Positions 39,709-49,991 of a DNA stretch of 64,000 nt are shown piece after piece. The stretch is taken from contig NZ_QGTS01000019.1 in the NCBI RefSeq assembly GCF_003182475.1, positions 1 through 64,000 of the forward strand, read 5' to 3'. The notes below the pieces were generated by a model. The model was not told where the DNA came from, did not search any database, and saw only the letters and a list, made by a program, of their open reading frames with translations. The stretch is from Mangrovibacter plantisponsor (GTDB lineage: Bacteria; Pseudomonadota; Gammaproteobacteria; Enterobacterales; Enterobacteriaceae). The position numbers were made by a program, and so were the translations under genes. Within the stretch, counting starts at the first letter, position 1. Each line of letters begins with the position of its first letter.

Positions 39709-39870
39709 GCTAGTTACCGTAAAAAACGCTTGAATATCATCCTACCATTGTTAGAGGAAGCGTGTCAGTTTCAACGGGGTTTATCCTGAAAGTGTCAGTT
39801 TAAGTGTATTAAGATGCGCCTGAATGCTAGACTTACTTAGCGCATCTTTCTTTACGGTCAATGCTCGTGG

Positions 39871-39886
39871 TGTTAAATTGATCACG
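39871..39886 (+). promoter_or_regulatory. CRP site in the cyaA promoter
   Basis: TGTTA-AATTGA-TCACG is a CRP half-perfect site (consensus TGTGA-N6-TCACA), with flanks GTGTTAAATTGATCACGTTTT that match the E. coli cyaA P2 site as remembered. There cAMP-CRP represses cyaA, giving feedback on cAMP synthesis. It lies about 95 bp before the cyaA start codon. Confidence 0.85.
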
Positions 39887-39980
39887 TTTTCACCAATTGC
39901 CAGCCTGTTCATTCTATAATCATTAAAGGCTGCATGCGGATTACGTTTTTGAAATACTGTAACCAATCAGGCGATACGTC

Positions 39981-42530
39981 TTGTACCTCTATATTGAGAC
40001 TCTTAAACAGAGACTGGATGCCATAAACCAACTGCGCGTGGATCGCGCCCTGGCTGCAATGGGACCCGCTTTTCAGCAGGTTTACAGTCTGCTGCCTACA
40101 TTATTGCATTGCCATCATCCGCAAATGCCGGGCTACCTTGATGGCAACGTTCCCCATGGAATTTGTCTGTACACCCCTGATGACACACAACGCCATTATC
40201 TCGACAGCCTTGAGCTGAAATATGGCGCTTTCCCGCAAGAAGAAAACACCAGTGAGTTACCCATTACTGGTGTGTACTCTATGGGGAGCACTTCATCGGT
40301 TGGGCAAAGCTGTTCGTCTGACCTGGATATTTGGGTGTGCCATCAGGCGTGGCTGGACAACGAAGAGCGCCGTTTGCTCCAGCGCAAGTGTGCGTTACTG
40401 GAAGGCTGGGCTGCATCATTAGGTGTGGAAGTCAGTTTCTTCCTGATTGATGAAAACCGTTTCCGGCATAACGAGAGCGGGAGCCTGGGTGGCGAAGATT
40501 GCGGTTCTACACAGCATATTTTACTGCTGGACGAATTTTACCGCACCGCAGTGCGCCTGGCTGGGAAACGTATTCTGTGGAATATGGTGCCCTGTGAACA
40601 GGAAGAGAGCTATGACGACTATGTTATGAAGCTCTATGCACAAGGCGTGCTGACTCCTAACGAATGGCTGGATCTGGGGGGGCTTAGCTCCCTGTCTGCG
40701 GAAGAGTACTTTGGCGCCAGTTTATGGCAGCTGTATAAAAGTATTGATTCCCCGTATAAAGCCGTGCTGAAAACACTGTTGCTGGAAGCGTATTCCTGGG
40801 AATACCCCAACACACGTCTGTTAGCCAAAGATATTAAACAACACCTGCATGATGGTGAAATTGTCTCGTTCGGGCTGGATGCGTACTGCATGATGCTGGA
40901 TCGGGTTACCCGGTATTTAACGGCAATAGACGATACCACTCGCCTTGACCTGGTTCGCCGCTGTTTTTATTTGAAAGTATGCGAAAAACTCAGCCGGGAA
41001 CGTGCTTGTGTTGGCTGGCGGCGTGAAGTTATCGGGCAGTTAGTGAAAAGCTGGGGCTGGGATGAACAGCGCCTGGCGATGCTGGATAACCGGGCTAACT
41101 GGAAAATTGACGAAGTCCGTAATGCCCATAATGAATTGCTGGATGCGATGATGCAAAGCTATCGCAACCTGATTCGTTTTGCCCGCCGCAACAATTTGAG
41201 TGTCAGTGCCAGCCCGCAAGATATTGGGGTTCTCACCCGTAAGCTCTATGCAGCGTTTGAAGCTCTGCCCGGGAAAGTTACCCTGGTGAACCCACAAATA
41301 TCGCCAGATTTGTCTGAACCGAATCTGACTTTTATTCACGTACCGCCAGGCCGGGCAAACCGTTCTGGGTGGTATCTGTATAACCGTGCGCCGCACATGG
41401 ACACGATTATCAGCCATCAGCCACTGGAATATAACCGTTATCTGAACAAGCTGGTGGCCTGGGCCTACTTCAATGGTTTATTAACACCGCGTACTCGCCT
41501 GTTCATTAAAGGCAATGGTGTCTGTGACCTGGCAAAATTGCAGGAAATGGTGTCGGATGTATCTCATCATTTCCCTATCAGGCTGCCAGCGCCGACACCC
41601 AAAGCGTTGTACAGCCCATGTGAAATTCGCCATCTCGCGATTATTGTCAACCTTGAATATGACCCGACTACGGCGTTTCGCAACCAGGTGGTGCATTTTG
41701 ATTTCCGTAAACTGGATGTCTTCAGTTTCGGTGAAGAACAAAAATGCCTGATTGGCAGCATTGATTTGCTGTATCGCAACTCGTGGAATGAAGTGCGTAC
41801 TCTGCATTTCAATGGCGAACAGGCCATGATTGAAGCGTTGAAAACGATTTTGGGCAAAATGCACCAGGATGCCGCACCGCCAGACAACGTTGAGGTGTTC
41901 TGCTACAGCCAGCACTTGCGTGGGTTAATTCGTACCCGTGTTCTGCAACTGGTTTCTGAATGTATTGAGTTACGCTTGTCGAGCACCCGTCTTGAACCGG
42001 GGCGTTTTAAAGCGTTGCGTGTTGCCGGGCAAACCTGGGGGTTGTTCTTTGAACGGCTGAATGTGTCTGTGCAGAAACTGGAAAACGCCATCGAGTTTTA
42101 TGGGGCGATTTCTCATAACAAACTGCATGGGCTGTCTGTTCAGGTTGAAACCAACCATGTCCAGCTCCCTTCGGTTGTGGACGGGTTTGCCAGTGAAGGG
42201 ATTATTCAGTTTTTCTTTGAAGAAACCAACAGTGACAAAGGGTTCAACATCTATATTCTGGATGAAGGTAACCGCGCTGAAGTTTACCATCACTGCGAAG
42301 GCAGTATTGAAGAACTGGTTCGGGATGTCAGCCGATTCTACTCCTCATCTCATGATCGTTTCACCTATGGCTCAAGCTTTGTGAACTTCAACCTGCCACA
42401 GTTCTACCAGATTGTGAGCGGGGAAGGGCGTGCTCAGGTGATTCCGTACCGTACTCAGTCTGTTACCGCGGCCGCAGCGCTGGCATCAGACGGCAACGCT
42501 GCGACACTACTGCAACAATATCAGCAATAA
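39981..42530 (+). CDS. cyaA: Adenylate cyclase, class I
   Basis: This enzyme (849 aa) makes cAMP, the CRP cofactor, and is activated by phosphorylated EIIA-Glc. The nucleotidyltransferase-fold catalytic motif [19 protein letters not shown] carries Asp114 and Asp116; the C-terminal half is the regulatory domain. The start is a TTG, as in E. coli where this weak codon limits synthesis. The gene ends directly against the convergent cyaY stop. Confidence 0.96.
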   Translation: MYLYIETLKQRLDAINQLRVDRALAAMGPAFQQVYSLLPTLLHCHHPQMPGYLDGNVPHGICLYTPDDTQRHYLDSLELKYGAFPQEENTSELPITGVYSMGSTSSVGQSCSSDLDIWVCHQAWLDNEERRLLQRKCALLEGWAASLGVEVSFFLIDENRFRHNESGSLGGEDCGSTQHILLLDEFYRTAVRLAGKRILWNMVPCEQEESYDDYVMKLYAQGVLTPNEWLDLGGLSSLSAEEYFGASLWQLYKSIDSPYKAVLKTLLLEAYSWEYPNTRLLAKDIKQHLHDGEIVSFGLDAYCMMLDRVTRYLTAIDDTTRLDLVRRCFYLKVCEKLSRERACVGWRREVIGQLVKSWGWDEQRLAMLDNRANWKIDEVRNAHNELLDAMMQSYRNLIRFARRNNLSVSASPQDIGVLTRKLYAAFEALPGKVTLVNPQISPDLSEPNLTFIHVPPGRANRSGWYLYNRAPHMDTIISHQPLEYNRYLNKLVAWAYFNGLLTPRTRLFIKGNGVCDLAKLQEMVSDVSHHFPIRLPAPTPKALYSPCEIRHLAIIVNLEYDPTTAFRNQVVHFDFRKLDVFSFGEEQKCLIGSIDLLYRNSWNEVRTLHFNGEQAMIEALKTILGKMHQDAAPPDNVEVFCYSQHLRGLIRTRVLQLVSECIELRLSSTRLEPGRFKALRVAGQTWGLFFERLNVSVQKLENAIEFYGAISHNKLHGLSVQVETNHVQLPSVVDGFASEGIIQFFFEETNSDKGFNIYILDEGNRAEVYHHCEGSIEELVRDVSRFYSSSHDRFTYGSSFVNFNLPQFYQIVSGEGRAQVIPYRTQSVTAAAALASDGNAATLLQQYQQ

Positions 42531-42851
42531 TTACTGGAAGTGGACCGGCTCACCAGCTTGCTGAGAGCAGGCTTCTTCCAGTAAGGCCCAGAAAGTTTTC
42601 CCGCTACGGTCGCACACCCAGGTATCTTCTTTCAGGTTGAAGTGGTAGCCACCGCTTTTGGTTGCCAGCCAGACCTGGTGCAGGGGTTCCTGGCGGTTAA
42701 TAATAATTTTGCTGCCATTTTCAAAACTCAGTGTCAGCACACCGCCATTGATCTCGCAGTCAATATCGCTGTCGCCATCCCAGTTATCAAAATGCTCTTC
42801 AATGGTTAGCCACAGTTTGTCGGCCAGTCTGTGGAATTCTGAATCGTTCAT
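42531..42851 (-). CDS. cyaY: Frataxin-like iron-binding protein CyaY
   Basis: This 106-aa frataxin homologue regulates iron-sulfur cluster assembly on IscS/IscU. The N-terminal helix is acidic ([31 protein letters not shown]) and supplies the iron and IscS surface; the beta-sheet follows with [18 protein letters not shown]. The same length and position as E. coli. Confidence 0.96.
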   Translation of the reverse strand: MNDSEFHRLADKLWLTIEEHFDNWDGDSDIDCEINGGVLTLSFENGSKIIINRQEPLHQVWLATKSGGYHFNLKEDTWVCDRSGKTFWALLEEACSQQAGEPVHFQ

Positions 42852-43041
42852 GTTTCGCTTCCCGTTATAAGGCTGTGCAGGCAGTATAAAAGCACAACGC
42901 GGGAAATTGAAATACCGCTCACAGGCCCGTGAGTAAGCAAGTGTTTTTGGCGGGAATTATCTGTTCCTCAGACTCTGGCTATTGCTTTTCAGGGTTCACC
43001 TGCGATGATAGATAACAATAACGATATACAGGCACTGCAGA

Positions 43042-43248
43042 ATGAAGAAACTCGTTTATCCGCTGGCCATGGCGCTGGCAATGTTTAGCCTCAGTGGATG
43101 TGGTTTAAAAGGCCCACTTTATTTCCCTCCGGCAGACAACAAAACACCCGAACATGTTGAAGAACCAGCATCGTCGACGCAATCAGCCACACCTGATCAA
43201 AACGATCGTGGAGATGGCGATGACCCGACGCAGGTTGTCACCCAGTAG
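43042..43248 (+). CDS. lptM: Small outer-membrane lipoprotein LptM (YifL)
   Basis: This 68-aa lipoprotein has a type II signal peptide with lipobox LSGC, lipidated at Cys20, followed by GLKGPLYFPP, the conserved mature N-terminus, and a low-complexity, acidic, Pro/Ser/Gln tail. LptM in E. coli helps the oxidative maturation and assembly of the LptDE LPS translocon. It precedes dapF by 35 bp. Confidence 0.94.
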   Translation: MKKLVYPLAMALAMFSLSGCGLKGPLYFPPADNKTPEHVEEPASSTQSATPDQNDRGDGDDPTQVVTQ

Positions 43249-43283
43249 CACCCCAGTGCATAACCTGGGGAAGGGAGTTCTAA

Positions 43284-44108
43284 ATGCAGTTTTCCAAAAT
43301 GCATGGGCTTGGCAATGATTTCATGGTGGTTGACGCAGTAACACAAAACGTCTTCTTCTCTCCGGATATGATCCGCCGCCTGGCTGACAGGCATTTGGGA
43401 GTGGGGTTTGATCAGTTACTGATTGTGGAACCGCCTTATGATCCTGAGCTGGACTTTCACTACCGTATTTTTAATGCGGATGGTAGTGAAGTTGCGCAGT
43501 GTGGCAACGGCGCGCGTTGTTTCGCCCGCTTTGTGCGCCTGAAAGGCCTGACCAACAAGAACGACATTTTTGTCAGTACCGCCAACGGGCGTATGGTTCT
43601 GACAGTGACGGACGATGATTTAGTCCGGGTGAATATGGGCGAACCGGACTTCGAACCTGGCCGTATTCCTTTCCGTGCTAATAAAATGGAAAAAACCTAT
43701 ATCATGCGCGTCGCGGAGCAAACGGTACTTTGTGGCGCAGTATCGATGGGCAACCCCCATTGTGTGATTCAGGTTGAAAGTGTTACGACAGCAGAAGTGG
43801 AGTTGTTGGGGCCGCTGGTAGAAAGTCATGACCGGTTCCCTGAACGGGTGAATGTTGGCTTTATGGAAGTGGTTAACCCTGAGCATATCCGCCTGCGGGT
43901 TTATGAACGCGGCGCGGGTGAAACCCAGGCATGTGGTAGTGGGGCCTGTGGTGCGGTTGCTGTCGGTATACAACAAGGTTTACTGGCTGAACAAGTACGG
44001 GTTGACCTGCCCGGTGGCCGGTTAGATATTGCCTGGAAAGGCCCGGGGCATCCTTTGTATATGACCGGGCCTGCCACTCATGTCTACGATGGGTTTATAC
44101 ATCTATGA
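43284..44108 (+). CDS. dapF: Diaminopimelate epimerase
   Basis: This PLP-independent racemase (274 aa) converts LL- to meso-diaminopimelate for lysine and peptidoglycan. The two catalytic cysteines are Cys73 in AQCGNGARC and Cys217 in [10 protein letters not shown] Shine-Dalgarno GGAAGGGAG precedes the ATG. It overlaps yigA by 4 bp, opening the dapF-yigA-xerC-yigB run. Confidence 0.97.
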   Translation: MQFSKMHGLGNDFMVVDAVTQNVFFSPDMIRRLADRHLGVGFDQLLIVEPPYDPELDFHYRIFNADGSEVAQCGNGARCFARFVRLKGLTNKNDIFVSTANGRMVLTVTDDDLVRVNMGEPDFEPGRIPFRANKMEKTYIMRVAEQTVLCGAVSMGNPHCVIQVESVTTAEVELLGPLVESHDRFPERVNVGFMEVVNPEHIRLRVYERGAGETQACGSGACGAVAVGIQQGLLAEQVRVDLPGGRLDIAWKGPGHPLYMTGPATHVYDGFIHL

Positions 44109-44809
44109 AGAATGTCGGAGAACAGCAAGATATTTTGCCTGAGCTGACAGACGAGATGGTCGGAGATTATCTGCGTCGTCACCCTGATTTTTTTATTCGT
44201 AACGCACAACTGGTTGAACAACTCAGTGTTCCGCATCCGGTACGGGGAGCAGTGTCGCTGGTTGAATGGCATATGGCCAGGTCGCGGAACCGGATTGATA
44301 ACCTGGAAACCGGTATGGGTTTGCTGGTTGAACAGGCAATGGCAAATGAAGGGCTGTTTTACCGATTACTGAAACTACAAAGCCGTCTGGCATCCGCCCC
44401 GGATTTTCAGTCTTTTCTTGAACGCCTGTCGCGTTGGGCAAAAGAGATGAAACTGGCCAGTGCTACGTTACGGCTCTTTCCGGATAAATGGCGTATTGGC
44501 GCGCCTTCCTGTTTTACTCACCTGGCGTTGAGCCGGCAACTGTTTGAGCCATTGCGTGTGCAGCGGTTCGGCGACCAGTCGCATTATCTTGGCGGCCTCA
44601 ATGGTAATGAACTGCTGGTGATGTTGCCGCAAGAAAAAGCGGTAGGCTCAGTAGCCATGTCATTGCTGGGGGAACAGGGGGATTTAGGCGTACTGGTATT
44701 CTCCAGCCGTGACCCGCAACACTACAGTGCAGGCCAGGGAACCCAGTTCTTGCAGGAACTGAGTACATTATTACCCGGGTTACTGGAACGTTGGGTGGAG
44801 CGGTTATGA
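44105..44809 (+). CDS. yigA: DUF484 protein YigA
   Basis: This 234-aa cytoplasmic DUF484 protein has a helical N-terminus ([17 protein letters not shown]) and a GAF-like C-terminal domain ending [16 protein letters not shown]. Its function is unknown; it is consistently placed between dapF and xerC in gammaproteobacteria. ATGA overlaps join it to both neighbours. Confidence 0.93.
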   Translation: MKNVGEQQDILPELTDEMVGDYLRRHPDFFIRNAQLVEQLSVPHPVRGAVSLVEWHMARSRNRIDNLETGMGLLVEQAMANEGLFYRLLKLQSRLASAPDFQSFLERLSRWAKEMKLASATLRLFPDKWRIGAPSCFTHLALSRQLFEPLRVQRFGDQSHYLGGLNGNELLVMLPQEKAVGSVAMSLLGEQGDLGVLVFSSRDPQHYSAGQGTQFLQELSTLLPGLLERWVERL

Positions 44810-45705
44810 GCGGTTTGCAGGCGAGTGTTGACCAATATTTGCGTTACCTGAAAGTGGAACGCCAGCTAAGCCCACTGACGTTACTCAACTATGGCCGCCA
44901 GTTGCAGGTGATTATCAGCATGGCGGCGGACATGGGCATACAACACTGGGCTCAGTGCGACAGCAGCAAAGTGAAACGCTTTACTGTGTTGAGCCGCAAG
45001 CATGGTCTGCAGCCTGCCAGCATGGCATTACGCCTTTCTGCCCTGCGTAGTTTTTTCGACTGGCTGGTTGCCCAGGGCGAACTGGATGCCAACCCGGCAA
45101 AGGGTGTTGCCAGCCCCAAAGCACCACGCCATTTACCCAAGAATATTGATGTGGATGACATCAACCGGTTACTGGATATTGATATTAATGACCCACTCGC
45201 CGTGCGTGACAGAGCGATGCTGGAAATCATGTATGGCGCCGGGCTGCGTTTATCCGAACTGGTCAATATTGATTGCCGCCACCTGGACCTTGCCAGCGGT
45301 GAAGTGTGGGTGATGGGGAAAGGGAGTAAAGAGCGCAGGCTACCTGTTGGCCGTAGCGCGGTGCAATGGGTTGAGCACTGGCTGGAGCTGCGTTTGCTGT
45401 TTGGCCCGGATGATGACGCCCTCTTTTTATCCCGCCAGGGCAAGCGTATTTCAGCTCGTAACGTGCAAAAACGCTTTGCCGAATGGGGTGTGCGCCAGGG
45501 TCTTAACAGCCATGTCCATCCTCATAAATTACGCCACTCATTTGCCACACATATGCTGGAGTCCAGTGGTGATTTACGCGCGGTACAGGAGTTGCTGGGC
45601 CACGCTAATTTATCCACTACCCAAATCTATACCCACCTCGACTTTCAACATTTAGCCTCGGTGTATGATGCTGCGCATCCACGCGCCAGGCGGGGGAAAT
45701 CGTAA
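44806..45705 (+). CDS. xerC: Tyrosine recombinase XerC
   Basis: With XerD, this recombinase (299 aa) resolves chromosome dimers at dif and plasmid multimers. The SAM-like N-terminal domain is at 1-90; catalytic residues are Arg148, Lys172, His240, Arg243, His266 and nucleophile Tyr275 ([10 protein letters not shown]). I start at 44806, where ATG overlaps the yigA stop; a start five codons upstream is less likely. Its stop shares one base with the yigB start. Confidence 0.97.
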   Translation: MSGLQASVDQYLRYLKVERQLSPLTLLNYGRQLQVIISMAADMGIQHWAQCDSSKVKRFTVLSRKHGLQPASMALRLSALRSFFDWLVAQGELDANPAKGVASPKAPRHLPKNIDVDDINRLLDIDINDPLAVRDRAMLEIMYGAGLRLSELVNIDCRHLDLASGEVWVMGKGSKERRLPVGRSAVQWVEHWLELRLLFGPDDDALFLSRQGKRISARNVQKRFAEWGVRQGLNSHVHPHKLRHSFATHMLESSGDLRAVQELLGHANLSTTQIYTHLDFQHLASVYDAAHPRARRGKS

Positions 45706-46421
45706 TGCATTTTTACCGTCCACTGAGCCGGATTGCCGCTCTGACGTTTGATCTGGACGATACGCTGTATGACAACTATCCAGTAATTCAAAAGACTACT
45801 CAGGCATCACTTCAGTTTCTTCAACAGTACCATCCGTCGCTGGCGCAACTGACCGCCAGTGATTTTATTGGCGTGCGTGACGCCTTAAGGGAAGAAGAAC
45901 CGGAAATCTACCATGATGTGACGCAGTGGCGCTGGCGGGCAATAGAACGCACGATGCAACTCGCCGGGATACCAGATAGCCAGGCGCGTGAAGGCGCTGA
46001 TGCGGTGATGGGCGAGTTTGCTCACTGGCGTAGCCGCATAGAGGTACCGCAGGAAACACATACCACACTGGCAAAACTGGCGGAGAAATGGCCGTTAGTC
46101 GCCATTACTAATGGTAATGCGGATCCCTCCCGTTTCGGGCTTGAGCCGTACTTTCAGTTTGTATTGCGCGCCGGCCCGGATGGCCGCTCAAAACCGTTTG
46201 GCGATATGTACTGGCTGGCGGCACAAAAACTGGGTGTTCAGCCCGGAGAATTGCTCCATGTAGGCGATGACCTCACCACTGATGTGTTAGGTGCGGTACA
46301 GAGTGGCGTTCAGGCATGCTGGATTAACCTGAAACAGGCCAGCCTGATGACGGCAAAAGACAGCCGGTTGCTACCCCATGTAGAAATTTCGCGGTTGGCA
46401 TCACTCACTGCGCTGATATAA
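45705..46421 (+). CDS. yigB: HAD phosphatase YigB
   Basis: This haloacid-dehalogenase-family phosphatase (238 aa) has the motif [10 protein letters not shown] with Asp16 and Asp18, motif II ITNG, and motif [11 protein letters not shown]. In E. coli YigB dephosphorylates the riboflavin precursor 5-amino-6-ribitylaminouracil phosphate and FMN. It is the last gene of the dapF-yigB run. Confidence 0.95.
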   Translation: MHFYRPLSRIAALTFDLDDTLYDNYPVIQKTTQASLQFLQQYHPSLAQLTASDFIGVRDALREEEPEIYHDVTQWRWRAIERTMQLAGIPDSQAREGADAVMGEFAHWRSRIEVPQETHTTLAKLAEKWPLVAITNGNADPSRFGLEPYFQFVLRAGPDGRSKPFGDMYWLAAQKLGVQPGELLHVGDDLTTDVLGAVQSGVQACWINLKQASLMTAKDSRLLPHVEISRLASLTALI

Positions 46422-46423
46422 TG

Positions 46424-46439
46424 CTGTAAAAATTTCCAG
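46424..46439 (+). promoter_or_regulatory. LexA box of uvrD
   Basis: CTGTAAAAATTTCCAG is a LexA (SOS) box with one substitution in the right arm (CCAG for ACAG); E. coli uvrD carries the same CTGT-N8-CCAG form. It begins 2 bp after the yigB stop and 38 bp before the uvrD start. Confidence 0.85.
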
Positions 46440-46476
46440 GGGTACGATCCCCCCTTTCCCCAATTTGGCGGTGCTG

Positions 46477-48639
46477 ATGGACGTTTCTTACCTGCTCGAC
46501 AGTCTTAATGATAAACAGCGTGAAGCCGTTGCGGCGCCACGCAGTAATTTGCTGGTTCTGGCAGGTGCGGGGAGCGGGAAAACTCGGGTACTGGTGCATC
46601 GTATCGCCTGGCTGATGTCGGTTGAGAACAGCTCGCCTTACTCCATTATGGCCGTCACCTTTACCAATAAAGCGGCTGCGGAAATGCGCCAGCGTATTGG
46701 TCAGTTGATGGGTAGTGTGCAGAATGGTATGTGGGTGGGGACTTTCCACGGTCTTGCACACCGTCTGTTGCGCGCGCATCACCTTGATGCAGGTTTACCG
46801 CAGGATTTTCAAATTCTGGATAGTGAAGACCAGCTACGCCTGCTCAAACGCCTGATCAAAGCCATGAACCTTGATGAAAAGCAGTGGCCTGCCCGCCAGG
46901 CAATGTGGTACATCAACGGTAAAAAAGACGAAGGCCTGCGCCCACAACACGTAGAAAGCTATGGCAACCCGGTTGAGCAAACCTGGTTGAAAGTTTACCA
47001 GGCCTACCAGGAAGCCTGTGACAGAGCCGGGCTGGTGGATTTTGCTGAATTGCTGCTGCGCGCCCATGAACTTTGGCTTAACAAACCCCACATTCTCCAG
47101 CACTACCGTGATCGCTTCACGCATATTCTGGTGGACGAATTTCAGGACACCAACAACATTCAGTATGCCTGGATTCGCCTGCTGGCGGGTGATACCAGCC
47201 ATGTGATGATTGTGGGCGATGACGACCAGTCAATTTATGGCTGGCGTGGCGCTCAGGTGGAAAATATTCAGCGTTTTCTGCGGGATTTCCCGGGGGCGCA
47301 AACCATTCGCCTTGAGCAAAACTACCGTTCAACCAGCAATATTCTGAACGCAGCTAACGCCCTGATTGATAATAACACCGGGCGGCTTGGTAAAAATTTA
47401 TGGACTGATGGCAGCGAAGGTGAACCTATATCGCTGTACTGCGCCTTCAACGAACTGGATGAAGCCCGGTTTGTTGTTAACCGTATCAAAACCTGGCAGG
47501 ACAATGGTGGTGCTCTGGAGCAGTGTGCCATCTTATATCGCAGCAACGCCCAGTCACGTGTACTGGAAGAGGCTTTACTGCAAGGTAGCATGCCGTACCG
47601 GATTTATGGCGGGATGCGCTTCTTTGAACGCCAGGAAATTAAAGATGCACTGGCGTACCTGCGCCTGATGAGTAACCGCAATGATGATGCCGCATTTGAA
47701 CGTGTGGTTAATACACCAACCCGGGGAATAGGCGACCGCACGCTGGATGTCGTGCGCCAGACTTCGAGAGAGAACCAGCTCACGCTATGGCAGGCTTCAC
47801 GCCAGCTGTTGCAGGATAAAGCCCTGGCAGGGCGTGCAGCATCCGCTCTGCAGCGTTTTATGGAGCTGATTGATGCGCTGGCTCACGATACCGCAGAAAT
47901 GCCCCTGCATGTCCAGACTGACCGGGTGATTAAAGACTCTGGCTTGTGGATGATGTATGAACAGGAAAAAGGCGAGAAAGGCCAGACACGTATTGAAAAC
48001 CTTGAAGAACTGGTGACAGCCACACGCCAGTTCAGCTACCAGGACGAAGACGAAGATCTAATGCCGTTACAGGCCTTCTTGTCTCATGCCGCACTGGAGG
48101 CAGGAGAAGGGCAGGCAGACACCTGGCAGGATGCAGTACAACTGATGACACTGCATTCGGCGAAAGGTCTGGAGTTCCCACAAGTGTTTATTGTTGGGAT
48201 GGAAGAAGGGATGTTCCCCAGCCAGATGTCGCTGGATGAAGGCGGCCGCCTGGAAGAAGAGCGCCGCCTGGCTTATGTCGGTGTCACGCGGGCCATGCAA
48301 AAGCTCACGCTGACTTACGCAGAATCGCGCCGCCTGTACGGGAAAGAAGTGTATCACCGCCCTTCCCGGTTTATTGGCGAGCTGCCGGAAAACTGCGTGG
48401 AGGAAGTGCGTTTGCGGGCAACGGTTTCCCGCCCGGTTAACCACCAGCGGCTGGGTACACCCATTGAGCAAAACGATAGTGGCTATAAACTAGGGCAGCG
48501 GGTACGCCATCCCAAATTTGGTGAAGGCACTATTGTCAACCTGGAAGGCAGTGGTGAGCACAGCCGCCTGCAGGTGGCATTCCAGGGGCAGGGCATTAAG
48601 TGGCTGGTCGCCGCTTACGCCAGGCTAGAAACGGTGTAA
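46477..48639 (+). CDS. uvrD: DNA helicase II UvrD
   Basis: This superfamily 1A 3'-5' helicase (720 aa) acts in nucleotide excision repair, mismatch repair and clearing of RNA polymerase and RecA filaments. Walker A AGSGKT is at 31-36, DEFQD near 220, and QSIYGWRGA, QNYRST and VGVTRAMQKL follow; the C-terminal Tudor-like domain (GQRVRHPKFGEGTIVN...) binds RNA polymerase. I use the ATG at 46477 (MDVSYLLDSL), four codons inside the longest frame, since it gives the E. coli length. Confidence 0.97.
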   Translation: MDVSYLLDSLNDKQREAVAAPRSNLLVLAGAGSGKTRVLVHRIAWLMSVENSSPYSIMAVTFTNKAAAEMRQRIGQLMGSVQNGMWVGTFHGLAHRLLRAHHLDAGLPQDFQILDSEDQLRLLKRLIKAMNLDEKQWPARQAMWYINGKKDEGLRPQHVESYGNPVEQTWLKVYQAYQEACDRAGLVDFAELLLRAHELWLNKPHILQHYRDRFTHILVDEFQDTNNIQYAWIRLLAGDTSHVMIVGDDDQSIYGWRGAQVENIQRFLRDFPGAQTIRLEQNYRSTSNILNAANALIDNNTGRLGKNLWTDGSEGEPISLYCAFNELDEARFVVNRIKTWQDNGGALEQCAILYRSNAQSRVLEEALLQGSMPYRIYGGMRFFERQEIKDALAYLRLMSNRNDDAAFERVVNTPTRGIGDRTLDVVRQTSRENQLTLWQASRQLLQDKALAGRAASALQRFMELIDALAHDTAEMPLHVQTDRVIKDSGLWMMYEQEKGEKGQTRIENLEELVTATRQFSYQDEDEDLMPLQAFLSHAALEAGEGQADTWQDAVQLMTLHSAKGLEFPQVFIVGMEEGMFPSQMSLDEGGRLEEERRLAYVGVTRAMQKLTLTYAESRRLYGKEVYHRPSRFIGELPENCVEEVRLRATVSRPVNHQRLGTPIEQNDSGYKLGQRVRHPKFGEGTIVNLEGSGEHSRLQVAFQGQGIKWLVAAYARLETV

Positions 48640-48726
48640 CTCCGTGTGGGAAAATAAATTTTCTGGTCTGTCTGCTAACCTTAACAAATAACAGATATTA
48701 ATTAATTGCGAGTGTTCTGTTGTTTA

Positions 48727-48755
48727 TTGACGCTGCTTTTTCGCTGGCGTAACAT
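48727..48755 (+). promoter_or_regulatory. Probable corA promoter
   Basis: TTGACG (48727-48732) and TAACAT (48750-48755) are 17 bp apart. The transcript would begin near 48762 and include the whole corL leader (about 225 nt before corA). Confidence 0.7.
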
Positions 48756-48787
48756 GCGCGCACGATTACGCTAAGAGGACATTCGCC

Positions 48788-48844
48788 TTGGACACACCCA
48801 GTAGATGCTGGCTCTTTCACCTGTTTTCAGGGTGCAACTCCTAA
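48788..48844 (+). CDS. corL: corA leader peptide (corL-type uORF)
   Basis: A TTG-initiated 18-codon ORF, MDTPSRCWLFHLFSGCNS, follows AGAGGA at eight bases. In Salmonella the corA leader includes the short ORF corL, whose translation controls Rho-dependent termination so that corA mRNA responds to Mg2+. Position, the Shine-Dalgarno and the following hairpin all fit; assignment is from context and partial memory of the Salmonella and E. coli leaders. Confidence 0.7.
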   Translation: MDTPSRCWLFHLFSGCNS

Positions 48845-48869
48845 GGCTATCCTCATTGCTGATAGCCTT
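48843..48869 (+). other. Leader hairpin after corL
   Basis: AAGGCTATC and GATAGCCTT form a 9-bp perfect stem with a nine-base loop, with its left arm overlapping the corL stop codon. Its formation would depend on where ribosomes stop on corL. No T run follows, consistent with a switch hairpin and Rho-dependent rather than intrinsic termination. Confidence 0.75.
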
Positions 48870-48987
48870 CGCGGTTGTCAGCGACATCTTTTCCCGTCGC
48901 GTTGAGCCAGTCTGTTTCTTGGTTTGAAACCCCCGTTTCTGTGTGCCCACCGAACTGTCCGATATTTTTGCATTGGGAGTCCCGGTC

Positions 48988-49938
48988 ATGTTGAGCGCAT
49001 TTCAACTGGAAAATAATCGGTTGTCCCGTCTCGAAGTGGAAGAGGCTGAAAACCTGAGCAACGCGATATGGGTTGATCTGGTTGAGCCGGACGAAGACGA
49101 GCGGCAACGCGTACAAACGGAACTTGACCAGAGCCTGGCGACACGACCAGAGCTTGAAGATATTGAGGCATCTGCCCGTTTTTTTGAAGACGAAGATGGC
49201 TTACATATCCACTCATTTTTCTTCTACGAAGATGCGGACGATCACGCGGGCAACTCAACCGTGGCTTTTACCATTCGTAATGGTCGCCTGTTTACGCTAC
49301 GTGAACGTGAGTTACCTGCATTTCGCCTCTACCGCATGCGCGCCCGTACACAGTTAGTGGTTGACGGCAATGCGTTTGAATTGTTACTCGATTTGTTCGA
49401 AACCAAAATTGAACAGTTGGCTGATGAAATCGAAAACATTTATAGCGACCTGGAAAAGCTCAGCCGTGTGATTATGGAAGGGCAACAAGGTGATGAGTAC
49501 GACGAAGCGCTCTCCACCCTGGCTGAGCTGGAAGATACCGGCTGGAAAGTTCGCCTGTGTTTGATGGATACCCAACGGGCACTGAATTTCCTGGTACGTA
49601 AAGCTCGCTTACCGGGCGAGCAGCTTGAACAGGCGCGGGAAGTATTACGCGATATCGAATCCCTGTTGCCGCACAACGAATCCCTGTTCCAGAAAGTTAA
49701 CTTCCTGATGCAGGCTGCGATGGGGTTTATCAATATCGAGCAGAACCGGATAATCAAAATCTTCTCCGTGGTATCTGTTGTATTCCTGCCACCCACGCTG
49801 GTTGCTTCCAGTTATGGGATGAACTTTGAGTTTATGCCGGAATTGCACTGGAGCTTTGGTTACCCTGGAGCCATCGTCTTTATGATGCTGGCGGGTCTGG
49901 CCCCGTACCTGTACTTTAAGCGGAAAAACTGGTTGTAG
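48988..49938 (+). CDS. corA: Magnesium/cobalt/nickel transporter CorA
   Basis: This pentameric Mg2+ channel (316 aa) has a large cytoplasmic funnel domain and two C-terminal helices with the signature GMN (277-279) at the pore mouth, ending in the basic KRKNWL. The ATG at 48988 ([10 protein letters not shown]) is chosen over a start 15 codons upstream because it gives the E. coli length. It is separated from uvrD by a 348-bp gap holding its promoter and leader. Confidence 0.97.
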   Translation: MLSAFQLENNRLSRLEVEEAENLSNAIWVDLVEPDEDERQRVQTELDQSLATRPELEDIEASARFFEDEDGLHIHSFFFYEDADDHAGNSTVAFTIRNGRLFTLRERELPAFRLYRMRARTQLVVDGNAFELLLDLFETKIEQLADEIENIYSDLEKLSRVIMEGQQGDEYDEALSTLAELEDTGWKVRLCLMDTQRALNFLVRKARLPGEQLEQAREVLRDIESLLPHNESLFQKVNFLMQAAMGFINIEQNRIIKIFSVVSVVFLPPTLVASSYGMNFEFMPELHWSFGYPGAIVFMMLAGLAPYLYFKRKNWL

Positions 49939-49956
49939 CGGTTAATGCTCAGAGGC

Positions 49957-49987
49957 AAAAAAGCGCTGTGAAAACAGCGCTTTTTTT
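49957..49987. terminator. Bidirectional terminator between corA and yigF
   Basis: AAAAAAGCGCTGT and ACAGCGCTTTTTT form a 13-bp stem with a GAAA loop; A and T tracts on the two sides let it terminate both corA and the convergent yigF. Confidence 0.95.
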
Positions 49988-49991
49988 ATGG

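Noticed and set aside
44952-45443. 163-codon open frame antisense to xerC
   Set aside because: Serine/arginine-rich shadow frame within a gene with all catalytic residues intact.
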